From positions 124,001-188,000 of the forward strand of contig JARGSG010000006.1 in assembly GCA_030374805.1 (NCBI GenBank): 64,000 bases of DNA, given 5' to 3'. Below the pieces are notes generated by a model. The model did no database searches. It had not been told where the DNA came from and saw nothing but the letters and a program-made list of their open reading frames with translations. The translations under genes and the position numbers were made by a program. Below, piece by piece: positions 9,018 to 19,718 of this stretch. Each line of letters begins with the position of its first letter. The stretch's first letter is position 1. This DNA is from Gracilaria gracilis (lineage: Eukaryota > Rhodophyta > Florideophyceae > Gracilariales > Gracilariaceae).

Positions 9018-11501
9018 TCATTCGGGGATGTTCCGAGCTTCTTCGAAACTTATGTGGGCTTTTCCGGGGTCTCCGAGATCTTGAGAGCGGGAGCGAGCGA
9101 CCATGCAGTGGGCCAGGGATGCGTCCATATGTTCTTCGTCCTCTTCTCTCATATCTCGTTCGGCTTCTATGCGTCGTAGAGAGGAGAAGTCGATGAGTTC
9201 GTTTAGTGAAGGTAGAGACTCTTTTGTCACCTTAAAGTCCCTGTCTCGACACTTAATCACTTTCCGTAAAGATGGAACGTATATCCTTAGTAAGGTGCGG
9301 GGGCTCTGCATGCCGACAAAGCGACCTGGGAGTGCGCGAGGAAGTAACTTCTTGTTCGCTACAGTTTCCGGTCTGTAGATGAATGCGTGTCAAGGTTGGC
9401 CGAACTTGAGGATGTTCGTAAAGTCGGGCTTACGCCCAAACCAAAGGGTGTACGGTATATTCATGTCTATACGGGAGTTCGTCAGCCTGTTCCTCAGAAA
9501 GTTTGCGTGTGAGATGGCTTCTTCCCAGAGTTGTAGCGGAAGCTGGGAAGCTTGTAGAAAGGTTCGTGCCATCTTCCACAAGTCCTGAATGATCTTCTCT
9601 GCAACACCATTAGACTGATGGGCATACGGTGGGGCGTATTCGAGAATCATTCCGCTTTCCATTGCGTAGGTGACGAAGTCGTCCGATCTGTTCTCACCCG
9701 CCCCGTCAAGGCGAACGCGGTACATTCGGTTGGGGGGTATTTCGTTTTCCGCGCGAGCCTTGTACCATCGGACAGACTGAAAGAACTGGGACTTCTTGTC
9801 CATGAAGTAGACCGAACAGACCCTTGTGTTATCGTCGATGAGTACCTGAGTGTAGGTAGATCCTTGTAGTGAGGGAGGATTGATGGGGCCCGTAAGATCG
9901 GTGTGGGTGAGTTCTAATGGATGAGGAGCCACTGACGTCGTATGGTGGAGTGGGGAACGTTTGCTCCCTGCGTGGATGCAGGGCGTGCAGTGAACGTTAT
10001 TCACTTCCGTGGAAAAGAGTCTTGGAACCCCTTCGCATTGATTCACGCATGCGAGAAGTCTTTCTCGTCCCGGATGTCCCAGTTTATCATGCCAATCTTT
10101 GGCTGTGTTACCGGGAGCCGGGATGGATCCATGTGCTCGAGGAGGTGGTGTTGGACTTGGTAGAGGGTAGAGTCCGTCCTTCGAAGTAGATGTGTGGATG
10201 ATTTGCCCCTTAGTTGGATCCTTGATGAGGAACTTCGTTTCTTCGCCGCTCGAGAATTCAACACGGGCATGTTGTGAAAGGACAGAGAGAGAAACGAGGT
10301 TAGAATCGAAAGAAGGCGTGTGTTTTGCCGGTAGAATAACGCCTTCTCCAATTGGTAGTCTGATAGTGCCATGCCCAATTATTTCTGAGGATTGGTCGCA
10401 CGTTCGAACGGTTTGGCGTCGTGTTGAATGGTATTCCCAGAAAGAGTTTCTCTCCTTGACGAAAACATGTGTGGCGCCGGAGTCCAACCATGTGGGAACT
10501 TCATCGCTTTGGGAAACGCTTGAGTGCGCTATGGCAATGAAGCCGCGTGGTGATCCATCCTCGTGATCGGCATTATTGCGCTGGTTTCGTCTATGATTGT
10601 TGCGATTACTGTGGGCTGGCTCGTGTGTGCTGTCCCACTCCTTGTGTCGTTTGCTGTTGTTTCGACCACGAGATTGTTCTTTAAAACGATCACTTTTGCG
10701 GTTAGTGGGATTGTTTCTATCTCTCGTTCGTTTGCGAGACCAGCATTCGGAACGTATATGGCTAATTCGTCCGCAGTTCCAACATTCAAGGCCTTTTGAG
10801 GCCTTTCGTGGGGGCTGCCTCTGGCGACCCGAGCTTGACTTCTGTGCCGCAGGATACGGGTGCTTGCTGTTATTCTTTGAATCCATTGGCTTTGATTTCA
10901 GGCTAGAGACGCGGTGGTTTCGTCGGTCCATCTCGGAACGGACGAGCGAAACAACTTGATCGTACTCCATGTTGTTCGCGTCAGCCAGTAGAGTAATAGC
11001 CATCAATGAGTCGGGCAGCGTCCACAGTAGTGTAGCTGTACGTTCGCGGTCGGTTAGTGGATCGCCGAGACGAGCGAGCTCCAGGAAAGTGGTTTCAAGT
11101 TCCAGTAAATGTTGTTGTATTTCGTCACCGTCCTTGAATACTAACGTGGTCAGCTTCTGCCTTAGGTTCATCTTGGATTGTATGTTGTCCTTTTTGTAAG
11201 TAGACTCCAACTTAGACCAGACTTCCAAGGCCGAGCAATGTTCTCGTTCTAGTAACTCGGATACGGCGACGATGGGTTGCGTACCGAAATTCTGCACGAT
11301 TACAGATCGTGCCTTTCGGTCGGCGTCGTCCCTCCGTCTTCGAGCTTGTGCAGTGCCTTCGTCTGGTCGCGGCTCGGTGAAGACGAAGAGCGATTGCAGG
11401 GAATGCATGAGGTCCCGGACGTAGATTCGCCAAGTGTAGTAATCAGCATTTCCTTTGAGCCGTGGAATGCGCTTCGACTCGTGCTCTCTGTCGGCTTCCA
11501 T
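9018..11501 (-). pseudogene. Copia gag-protease-integrase polyprotein part
   Basis: The ATG at 11501 opens 703 codons. A UBN2-type gag is followed by the zinc knuckle CWNCGRISHIRSEC (CX2CX4HX4C), the protease motif WLDSGATHVF, and the GAG-pre-integrase zinc module (WHDKLGHPGRERLL, then CTPCIHAGSKRSP). The integrase core follows with HTDLTGP, RLDGAGENRS and a Glu in NGVAEKIIQD. The frame meets TGA at 9390-9392 within the region following KFGQP, continues in the same frame with HAFIYRPE, and meets a second TGA at 9018-9020. The integrase catalytic triad is visible, so decay by point nonsense mutation came late. Confidence 0.88.
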
Positions 11502-12207
11502 CGCGGAGTGATCTCAAACGCGGGAGCGGACAGGCAAATGTAGTGTATGTTCTTCCCCCAGTCTCCCCCTACTGGCAGAGGGATACTTCTTACTCAGAGT
11601 CACTGGCAGGGGGTGCTAGCCCCGTACTCCTAAAGGTCAGACCTTTGACTCCGGGTAAACTCTCTGCCGGTGAGGCACGCTTTACTTCGGCCTGTCAAGT
11701 TCTGCGTGCGTCAGAACGAGATGCGTGTTGCAACTACGAGACGTCCAGAGGAGGTTACTAACAGGGAGATATGTTTTCACCAGTACACCCTCTCTAGTCT
11801 CTTGCGCTGTACGAGCGCGGCGATCTACTCCGTTATGCTTCAGGTTCGCGGGCAGCCCGGGCCGAACGATGAGGCACCCCGTCCTCGTTTGCAGAGAGAG
11901 CACCCCCCAGCAGAGCCGGTTATACGGAGTGATATCAAATCCCACAACTTGGTACAAGCCCCCAGTCGATTCCCTACCGGTACTCGGCTTGCGAGCTGCC
12001 AACTCGACTAAAGTGCCAACTTCCTCAACGAGGGAGGCAACAGAGGCTCTTAATCAACAGGCGCAACTTCCCGCCCGTCGAAAACACGACAACACGCTGC
12101 TTCCCGTGTGCCAGCGAGACTTCAAAGCTCAACCTGTAGTTCTGGACCAGGGAGGTAATCCGGTGCCTTGCGCGCCAACACATTACGCCTCGTAGACAAT
12201 GTGGGCT
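11502..12207. other. Probable leader/5' LTR remnant of the Copia element
   Basis: About 700 bp upstream of the gag ATG with no coding character. On the minus strand a TGTTGGCGCG that could be an LTR start lies near 12182, but no partner LTR or primer-binding site could be confirmed. Confidence 0.3.
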
Positions 12208-12214
12208 CTACACG

Positions 12215-12900
12215 TTGCGCCAGGGCGACCGAAAGAGGCGTGGCGGTGCAGGCCAAGGGAAACAAGGCGGCGCTACCAATGGTAAACGAGGCGACGCGGC
12301 GTGTGGGGGCGAGGCGGCGTGGCCGGTGGGGGTAGGCGAAGCGGCGCGGCCGGTGGGTGCAGTCGAGGCGGCGCGGCCTAAGGGTGACGAAGCGGCGCGT
12401 CCGAGGAAGAGAGGCGGCGCGGCCGAGGAAGGGAGGCGGCGCGGCCGAGAAAGAGAAGCAGCGCGGCCAAGGGCGCAAGGCGGCGCGGCCGGGGGCGCAA
12501 GGCGGCGTGGCCGAAACGGAGAGGCGGCGAGGCCAAGGGCGCAAGGCGGCGTGGCCAAGGGCGCAAGGCGGCGCGGCCGGGGGCACAAGGCGGCGCGGCC
12601 GAGGAGAAGAGGCGGCGCGGCCAAGAGCCACAGGCGGACCGGCCGAAGGGGGAGAGGCGGCGATGCCGAGGGCGCAAGACGGCGCAGCCAGGGGCGAGAG
12701 GTGGCGCGGCCGAGGGCGCAAGGCGGCGCAGCCGAGGGCGAAACGCGGCCCGGCCGGGGGCGCAAGGCGGCGCGGCCGAAGGGGAGAGGCGGCGCGGCCA
12801 AGAGCGCAAGGCGGCGCAGCCAGAGGAGTACGAAACGCGGCGCGGTGAGGGGGGGTAAGGTGGCGCGGTCGAAGGCGCGAGGCGGCGCCGTCGAGAGAGA
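12215..12900. repeat. GC-rich minisatellite
   Basis: About 690 bp of degenerate tandem units around GGCGGCGCGGCC plus GAGGGCGCAA-type spacers, roughly 24 bp (8 codons) long. Because units are multiples of three and lack stops, long Ala/Arg/Gly ORFs appear in several frames on both strands (for example 12215-12979 plus and 12122-13045 minus). These are composition artefacts, not genes. The right end abuts the second R2 copy. Confidence 0.9.
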
Positions 12901-12974
12901 GGGGAAGCGGTGGTCTTCCAGCTATCAGCGTCGCGAACGGTCGGTCGGAGGGAACGTTGTCGCGAATGCTACCA

Positions 12975-14027
12975 TGTAACAAGTGCGCACCTCCCCTCTC
13001 CAGGGAGCTGCAGTAAATTCTACATGTGGCAAAATTGGAGCTCAAGAATAAGTGGTACTATTCGTGTTACATTATATAGTACAGTATATTACTTTGCTCG
13101 GTTTAGAGTCAGTTTAGTGACTTCACGCACTGCGACGCCCTACCAATTACTCGATTAAAATATGTATTCAACATTACACTGACCAACTTCCTGCGCTGTA
13201 AGTATATGTCAATCTGCACGTCAGTGAAGCATTGTTCATTCCACCTTATCGCAAACTACTAGATAGCGCTAAGTAGCGCTACTTGGCGGTGATATCGAGG
13301 ATTGAAACGCCGTTTTAATATCTCAGTGAAGAAGTATGGGAAAAAGGTTGGCATACTTCGATTCAAACGCTCAAGGCACATCAGAGTATGCTTTAAAGGT
13401 AGTTTACCAGTGCTGTTCAACAGAAAAACATGCGTACTAAGGAGCGCCAAATTGCGATATTTGCGCTATATTACGCGTCTAAGTACGCATGTAGATTTCG
13501 TTTGTGGGATGTAGTTTGTATTTTTTTGGCGTACTTCAATGTGCCTTCTACAGAGCTATGGAAGCACGCCATTATGTTTGGGTCGTTAGAAAAGATTGTA
13601 AATCTAGTAGAGTTCTGATATTGGACAATGCGGTAAGTGCGACACTTGCAACAATTAGCGCTAAGTGTCGAAGATGGCGATGATGTTGTCAGGGTATTAC
13701 CAGATTTGCACTGCCTGCATTGCCTGCTTACAGTGAAACTACAAGGCTGAAATGAAACATCAACGATAAAACAGCGTTTTGCAAACAGCGTCACGCTTTG
13801 GATTTCTCGCCATGCCTAATTCCAGCGTATCAACTTGAATCTTATTAATTACTGTAGTCAACAAAACAATTATAATGTGTCAACACTCTGTTAATCGTTA
13901 ATTTCCCGCAGCTCCCAGGTGTGGTGGCTTGCAGCCGTCGGCCGCTGTTCTTTAATCCGGCCACCAGTTGGAAACGTGTGGACACTGTGGCCCGTTCCAA
14001 TTGGTGGCCATGACTACCTAGTTTACA
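12975..14027. repeat. Short repeat R2, copy B, split by an insertion
   Basis: 12975-13004 matches the first 30 bp of copy A and 13920-14027 matches the remaining 108 bp, giving exactly 138 bp. The interruption is the 910 bp element at 13005-13914 plus a 5 bp duplication. Copy A therefore serves as the empty site. Confidence 0.88.
13005..13914. mobile_element. 910 bp terminal-inverted-repeat element with 5 bp target duplication
   Basis: The left end GAGCTGCAGTAAATT is mirrored at the right end by GAGCTGCGGGAAATT (read inwards), a 15 bp terminal inverted repeat with two mismatches. The flanks carry the direct 5 bp duplication CCAGG at 13000-13004 and 13915-13919, present once in the empty site (copy A of R2). 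The interior has several TAGCGCTA-like palindromes (13263, 13656) and only short ORFs without motifs, so it is probably nonautonomous. I cannot assign it to a superfamily. Confidence 0.85.
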
Positions 14028-14256
14028 ATATGCTTGCAATTCCCCATCTCAACTATTCGTTTTTCACGTGATTTAGATTCCTCCTCCGACAGGAACGCAG
14101 AATCCACTCAGACATGCTAAAAGAAGAGGTAAAGCGTTGTACAGGTTGTCGTTCACGCATCGTTTACGAATCGTTCACGCGTGAATTCACGGTCGGAAAA
14201 GTCCGCAAACGGCTTCATGTCTCACACATTTCGTGTCCGCCCTCTCTGTATCTGGC

Positions 14257-14508
14257 CTGAGTGCGGCAAATCACGGTCAAAGATGTCGATACGGCACCAA
14301 GAAAGAGAGTGTCAGAGGGCTCTGTGCCTCCTCTCTGACCTCCTCTGATTGCGACTGCCGCGATCAGGCACCTTTAATAGTAGTTCAGACTACAGTACCA
14401 GTCTGGTATGATACTACAATGAAGATCTTCATTCTAATTAAACCACGGAGCGTGTTCGCGCTCTGTGCTCTTCGAATTAAACCTAATCTATGTTCTAACA
14501 TATTACAC
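14257..14508. repeat. Structured dispersed repeat R1, copy B
   Basis: Direct-orientation copy of 2617-2859. The stems are kept with wobble changes: GATTGC opposite GCGATC, and CACGGAGCG opposite CGCTCTGTG. Flanks outside the repeat are unrelated between the two copies. Confidence 0.75.
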
Positions 14509-15884
14509 GGAAACCTATTCTAATTATTCAGAAGTAAGGGGCTTCGTGGCCTTTTCTGAGTTTGGTTTTTTTTCACTGCCGGAAAAGTGGGCAAACGCAA
14601 GTAGACTAATTCTTTCGTCTGAGTTGGGCATCATGTGTCAGTGGTCTGCAAGTGAAAACCAAGGAGCCGGTGCCCGATTTGCTTGGAGCCAACGACAGTT
14701 GTTCGCCGCCTCCCACGCCACGATAGAACTGGCTACAGGGCTCAAAAATCTGTGGGTTGGGTGGTGGGTTGGACATCCAACCCGTAGGCCTGTACGGTGT
14801 TTTTGACAGACGGACTTCAGGACTTACTCTGGTTAGTCACCATGATAGCTTTAGACCCAAGAATGGGCCCATACTACGGGTTCCTAATTTCGTTTATACA
14901 AAAGATATGCAAATTCGTCGTCAAATTTAATTTTAAATTTCAAATACTTGAAATGTTTTTGAATGAACAAACCCCATCGTGAATGTTTTAAAGAACACTA
15001 CCAAACTTTTTGCTACCTGGATGTTGATAGACCACTACTTTTTTGATAATATTCTCCAAAAAAAATACAAAGGAGTTCGCTTATTCAAAAATTTTCCGAG
15101 TATTTGAATTCCAAATTTGAATTTCACAACACATTTTCATTTTTTCTGTAAACCATAGCCATTGTGAATACTGACTACGTCTTTAATTAGTAGCCAGTCA
15201 GTCACTATGACTCATAGTTATCAAAATGTTGCCTTAAGTCTTCATAAATGCGGACCTGTTAATCATCGTTTGGACATCCGCTACGAAGGTTGAACTTCGA
15301 GGGCTACTCACGCTTAGGTGCAGTTTTCTGTCGTGTCTGTACTAGGCAACTGTTAAACCCATCCCCAGCTAAGAAGAGTTTTTTTGACCTACGTAACCGT
15401 CCTGGAAATGACAGAACGGTCTCGAAATCAACGCAGTGAAGTCGTAGTTCCAATTATTTCGTTCTATCGTGCTAAACTGGTGTACACATAATGTGGGAAG
15501 CCGTGTATTGCAATTTGTATCCCAAACGGTAAACATCGGGATGAGACAAGAAGGGCTGCGAAGGAACTTACGCCTAAACTCTAAACACGTCAGTGCTTAC
15601 AGATACGTGAACTACACGTTCACGTAGAGGCCTGCAGCGTGGTCAAACTCACAAGCAAACAGTCCAACACCCAAATGGTTACCAAAACCGCTCAATATTA
15701 AGTATGTGAAGTATGCTTTTCGTTCCAGCTCTTTTGTCACACCTCCATGCGGTTGCCGCAAAATTCCGTTTGGGCGCGAACCAAGTTTTCTACAAAAACA
15801 AAACATGCTAAGCACAGAATACAACTCTCTTTGAAAAACTGCTCATGATGGCTTCGTTTTTCTCCTCCTTGCTCTTTGTAGCAC
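14509..15884. other. AT-richer intergenic region
   Basis: No coding frame with protein character is present. The last 20 bases before 15885 (pyrimidine-rich, ending TTTGTAG) look like a 3' splice acceptor, so a 5' exon of the next gene could lie here, but I cannot place a donor. Confidence 0.3.
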
Positions 15885-17339
15885 ATGGACAAATCCAATC
15901 GTTCCTCGTGGAAATCAACAAGACCAAACAGACCGCTGGTGATCTCAGAGGTCGATGCGAATATTAATCCACAAACACCAAAATCAGAAAACCTGGCATC
16001 TGAAGTGGAAGAAGGTGAAAACGATGCTAAAACCACGAGATTTGAACAAGATAGAGAAACTTTCGACGGTCAGAACGAGATGGGAGTCGAGATAATTACG
16101 CCGTTAGAAGAAAAGCAAACGTTCACGATTGACACCCCTTCGAGTTCCGGTGCGAAATCATTATCTTGCAATGGTGAAACTGAGCAGAACGTTTTGCACG
16201 TCGTAAATTCGCCACTCACTCCAGATCAACATGATATGAGAGAAGATGTTGGGGTCAGGAACCGGAGTAGGTTTAAATCTGATCAAACTTCCCACCCAAG
16301 CAATGGAGACGACGTTTCGCGATGCCAACGCGGATTAGAATTCAATGAGCAATCAAGGACAGTGGATGCAAGATGTTCGAATCCGTTTCGTTCGTTGAAG
16401 AGCGAAATATCTCAAGTCGATCGGGCAGAGCAGCATTCCGCTGAAATGCGACGCTTTCATGAAGTTATTGATCTTACAAAGCCTGAGGAGGACGAAGTCG
16501 GGAGCAACAGGTCGGTTTCAAAGAACAGAAATTTATGTACCAAGGGATCTTCTCCAGATATGCCGAATGTGAGAGCCCTAGAAGCTAGTGACCATGGTGA
16601 TTTGAACGAATACAACGAGATCAGCATCGAGAATTTGGAGTTATTCGACATTCCGCATGAGTACGTTAAAGGAGTACTAGACGAACCCATTCACGGTGAC
16701 GGGATTTCAAACAAGAGGGGACCTGGGCAAGAGGCAGGCGAAATAGAAAGTGGGAACGAGGCAAATGGGAAAGGGGTTAGGACTCCAGGAAACAAAGAGG
16801 ATTCAACTATGATGTCAAAAAGAAGACGTTTGAATTCGTCCGAAGTCCGGTATTTTGTCGGAAAGCAAGTGGTATTTCAAGACTTTGGGGGAACCATCCG
16901 GGAGGGCGTCATTGAGAAGCAAGAACACAAGCGAATTTTTACCATCATGTTCGAGGATAGATCGCATTCAGAGTTAGTTCTCGAGTCAGAGAAGTTCTTC
17001 GTGTTTGGAAAGGCTGTGAATCGATTTATTCGGAACGGACTGTTGACAAGAGATGACATAGATACACAATCTATTTCTTGTGTACGCAGTAGTTTGAATC
17101 CAATTGATGAAGAGTCAATGGTGAAGGTTTCTGGGTCTCAGCATCTAGTTAAGGTCATTGAGAAAGATGATTTTGTTTTTGTCAGCGGCGCGCCGAAGAG
17201 TAGATTTCTGGCAGGGAGAGTAGTCTTTGTCGAGATTGGGCCGTGCTCCTTTGTGAAATTGTTACACAAAAACCAAGGAAAGTGGTTGGCTTCTAATTCA
17301 ATTCGTCAGCCTTGTGAGGATGTCATCGAGTTGGATTGA
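15885..17339 (+). CDS. Unknown nuclear-type protein with Tudor-like segment and SUMO-interaction-like motifs
   Basis: An intact 484-codon ORF from a good ATG to TGA. Residues 1-290 are charged and low in hydrophobics, so probably disordered. They include VIDL followed by acidic residues (VIDLTKPEEDE, about 195), the classic pattern of a SUMO-interacting motif. The basic cluster SKRRRLN (about 309) is a likely nuclear signal. Residues about 320-370 (GKQVVFQDFGGTIREGVIEK, then IFTIMFEDRSHSELVL) read as a small beta-barrel resembling Tudor/Agenet folds. A second beta-rich stretch (about 420-475) ends with VIELD. The function is unknown; a chromatin or SUMO-linked role is inference only. The possible acceptor just before the ATG leaves open an upstream non-coding or coding exon. 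Confidence 0.75.
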   Translation: MDKSNRSSWKSTRPNRPLVISEVDANINPQTPKSENLASEVEEGENDAKTTRFEQDRETFDGQNEMGVEIITPLEEKQTFTIDTPSSSGAKSLSCNGETEQNVLHVVNSPLTPDQHDMREDVGVRNRSRFKSDQTSHPSNGDDVSRCQRGLEFNEQSRTVDARCSNPFRSLKSEISQVDRAEQHSAEMRRFHEVIDLTKPEEDEVGSNRSVSKNRNLCTKGSSPDMPNVRALEASDHGDLNEYNEISIENLELFDIPHEYVKGVLDEPIHGDGISNKRGPGQEAGEIESGNEANGKGVRTPGNKEDSTMMSKRRRLNSSEVRYFVGKQVVFQDFGGTIREGVIEKQEHKRIFTIMFEDRSHSELVLESEKFFVFGKAVNRFIRNGLLTRDDIDTQSISCVRSSLNPIDEESMVKVSGSQHLVKVIEKDDFVFVSGAPKSRFLAGRVVFVEIGPCSFVKLLHKNQGKWLASNSIRQPCEDVIELD

Positions 17340-18022
17340 GTGCCTAGGCTCAGGTGAGGCAGGGACGTTTGCTGAAAGAAACGGAAGAGGTATCTCGAGG
17401 TAAAGATGTTTTGGCCATCGGCATTAGCGCGGTGACGAGTTCTACCAATTCTGGTGCATTGCTAGCTGGCATTGTGCATAATGTTTAGCTCCGGCAACTA
17501 ACAGGAAGTGGTATTTCACGAGAGCAATTTCAGCGTAGCAAGGAGGCTGGCGTGTTGGATTGTGATACTTGCCATTGACGGCCTGGTATGAAAAGTGTTA
17601 TTGCTTTCTATCTACGTCCTCGCCAAACTAGGAATCAATTCTTCCAGTGCTAGGTAAAAATGCGAGAAGCAATGATATAGGAAGCCCTTCGTTATGGAGA
17701 CTGTTACGAACATGACCGAAATGGCTCGATTAGGCATGTCTTGGAAGTAGTCTGGGTATGATGGGCTTTTCGGTATCTTCCATTTACGGTTACAGTTCTT
17801 TATTAGAAATTATCCCAATTTGGAAACGTACCTCTTTCGGTAGTAGACGCATGGCAGCTCGTGCCATGATTTAAGAGGCCTGCAAGTGCCACATCTCTAA
17901 TCCTTCTTCTTCTTTTCACACACCTCAAGTAACTCAACACCGGTTGAACAATTCAGCTCTCTCTTGTATCTTTTAGAAGCACAAAACAGCTTTCAAGTCC
18001 GACTACACCCCGTCTATTCAGC
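17340..18022. other. Intergenic region upstream of cyclin B
   Basis: No ORF of note is present. A pyrimidine-rich stretch (CTTCTTCTTTTCAC near 17905) precedes the cyclin ATG by about 110 bp. No clear TATA box is seen. Confidence 0.3.
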
Positions 18023-19039
18023 ATGCAAGTGTCAATGATGCCAAAGCGCGCCTTGGGAGATATCACAAATCGTCAGCCTGCCCGCAGTGTCGCAGCCAAG
18101 GCCAAGCGTGCTGCCGAGCCTCAGAATTTTACGGCTCCGAAACGAATGTGCAAGGCGAGTTCCAAACCGTTTAACTCAAATCTGCCGTCCAAAACTACCG
18201 GCTCCACCACGAATGTGGACGTCATTGACATTGATGCGTCTGACAAGCTGAACCGTGTAGAAGGAAGCGATTTCGCCTTTGACATCCACAAGAACCATCT
18301 TCTGGCTGAGAAAGAACATTATCCTGAGAGCGACTACCTAGATTCGCACAGGACAGTGACCAGAAAGATGAGGGCCATTTTAGTGGACTGGTTGGCGGAT
18401 GTGTGCGTTAGTCTCAAGCTGTCTGACGGTACCCTGCACCTTTGTGTGTACATCTTGGACCGCTTCTTACAGACTTACGACGCCACGCGTTCAACTCTAC
18501 AAATGGTGGGCAGTGTGTGTCTGTATATTGCCGCCAAGTACGAAGAGATCTACGCACCGGAGGCGGGTGACTTTGTCACTCTTTCGGACGGGGCCTTCAG
18601 CAAAGACGATGTGATAATCATGGAAGCGACTATCCTCAACTCTCTGCACTTTCAAGTAACCATCCCGTACTGTCTTACATTTCTGGCACGCATTGGGAAG
18701 ACGATTGGGGCAAAGGGTGTGAAGGCGGCAGTGACTCAAGAAGTCTTGAGTCGGGCTCAAATGTTTGTCGAGATGGCGATGGTGGACGGTCGTTACATGA
18801 AGTATCGTCCGAGTCATCTAGCAGCGGCTGCAGTTCTGTTAGCGCTGGATACACTGAACGTCGGTATCAGCTGGTGTAAGAGCCTTGCGTTCCACTCCGG
18901 GTGGAGCAAGGAAGCGCTTCTTACATGCGTGGAAGACCTCAGAGAATTGATAGACAATGACAATAAGGTTTTGTCTTTTACATCGAGAAGTAGAAGTCTT
19001 AGCGCCATTGGAAGAAAGTTCCTAGGCGAGCAAAGATAA
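18023..19039 (+). CDS. CYCB: B-type mitotic cyclin
   Basis: A 338-residue intronless protein. It would activate the mitotic cyclin-dependent kinase and be destroyed at anaphase by the APC/C. Visible evidence: a destruction box RALGDITNR at residues 9-17 (RxxLxxIxN) and a Lys-rich N-terminal arm. The cyclin box starts with MRAILVDWLADV and continues with LQMVGSVCLYIAAKYEE and GDFVTLSDGAFSKDDV. The B-type spacing ATILNSLHFQVTIPYCLTFL follows, then the second cyclin fold with YMKYRPSHLAAAAVLLAL. Length and layout are normal, though on the short side for B cyclins. The first ATG is used because the D-box lies directly behind it; a second ATG five codons on is possible. A/B assignment rests on the D-box and the GDFV motif. 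Confidence 0.95.
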   Translation: MQVSMMPKRALGDITNRQPARSVAAKAKRAAEPQNFTAPKRMCKASSKPFNSNLPSKTTGSTTNVDVIDIDASDKLNRVEGSDFAFDIHKNHLLAEKEHYPESDYLDSHRTVTRKMRAILVDWLADVCVSLKLSDGTLHLCVYILDRFLQTYDATRSTLQMVGSVCLYIAAKYEEIYAPEAGDFVTLSDGAFSKDDVIIMEATILNSLHFQVTIPYCLTFLARIGKTIGAKGVKAAVTQEVLSRAQMFVEMAMVDGRYMKYRPSHLAAAAVLLALDTLNVGISWCKSLAFHSGWSKEALLTCVEDLRELIDNDNKVLSFTSRSRSLSAIGRKFLGEQR

Positions 19040-19365
19040 ACAACATCTAGAACGTTCGTGTTAACAACAAGTTTGGTGCTTATAGTTAGTGTTTTGTCCT
19101 TCTCGGTTGTTGTGGGCATCCCTGATGATGTCCTTCCCACCAGTTTGAATACCAAATCGAAAGTCGCATGTCCGGGCCGGGAGAATGCGGGAAATGACGC
19201 AAAAACATATATATTTATTGACTTCTTGCGCAGAGCTTTGTAGAACAATCTTGATGATTTTTATTTTTGGAAAGTGTAACTTTACGTCGAGTCTCGTAGT
19301 ACCGTTGTACCTGTCAGCACGTGACTCGCACGTGCCCTCGCGCCTCGTTGCGTGTGATATCAGTA
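19040..19365. other. Cyclin 3' flank
   Basis: Holds a 60-codon frame whose start looks hydrophobic, without further support. I treat it as untranslated. Confidence 0.3.
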
Positions 19366-19718
19366 TTATTCATCACTATCGCAACACTCTCGGAAGATCC
19401 TTTAGTTTTGGTAAAGCGAGAGACACAGAGCGGGTACCTACCCATAGTGCTCTGCTGCTCCGTACGGCACAACCGTACGCGTTCAGTGTGTCCGACAAGG
19501 ACAGCACTGCCCCCGAAACGAAAAGTTCGCCGCCTCCGATCGCGTGATGTGAGAGCGGAACAAAACGCAATCGACGGCGGCGACGCTGCGGGACGACGGC
19601 GAAGCGGTGGAAATTCCAGCGTAGCTAAGTAGCCACGCTGATCGCAAATTGGATCATCCTTCCGCTCACTCTCGTTCAAATAAATCTACTTCTTCCTTCC
19701 TCGAAAATCTATTGTTTC
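19366..19718 (+). repeat. Left long terminal inverted repeat
   Basis: Inverted partner of 21363-21736. It shares the segments around GCGGGTACCTACCCATAGTG and TCCGTACGGCACAACCGTAC. Confidence 0.85.

Larger units (their letters stand above)
7402..11501 (-). mobile_element. Copia-type LTR retrotransposon, decayed, ends not resolved
   Basis: Domain order on the minus strand is gag (with CCHC knuckle), protease, integrase, reverse transcriptase, RNase H, which is Copia order. Coding similarity runs from the gag ATG at 11501 to the RNase H end (PADILTKAV) near 7540-7560. I could not find a matching LTR pair: the leader side (11.5-12.2 kb) and the 3' side (7.24-7.40 kb) share nothing I can see, so at least one LTR is lost. 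Several stops and a one-base deletion show it is inactive. Confidence 0.85.

Noticed and set aside
11502-12207. 5' LTR of Copia-1
   Set aside because: A TG start candidate exists, but no matching sequence is found at the 3' side and no primer-binding site; left as unresolved.
12122-13045. Long Ala/Arg/Pro ORFs on both strands over the GC-rich minisatellite
   Set aside because: They follow the repeat period in several frames at once and have no domain or non-repeat sequence.
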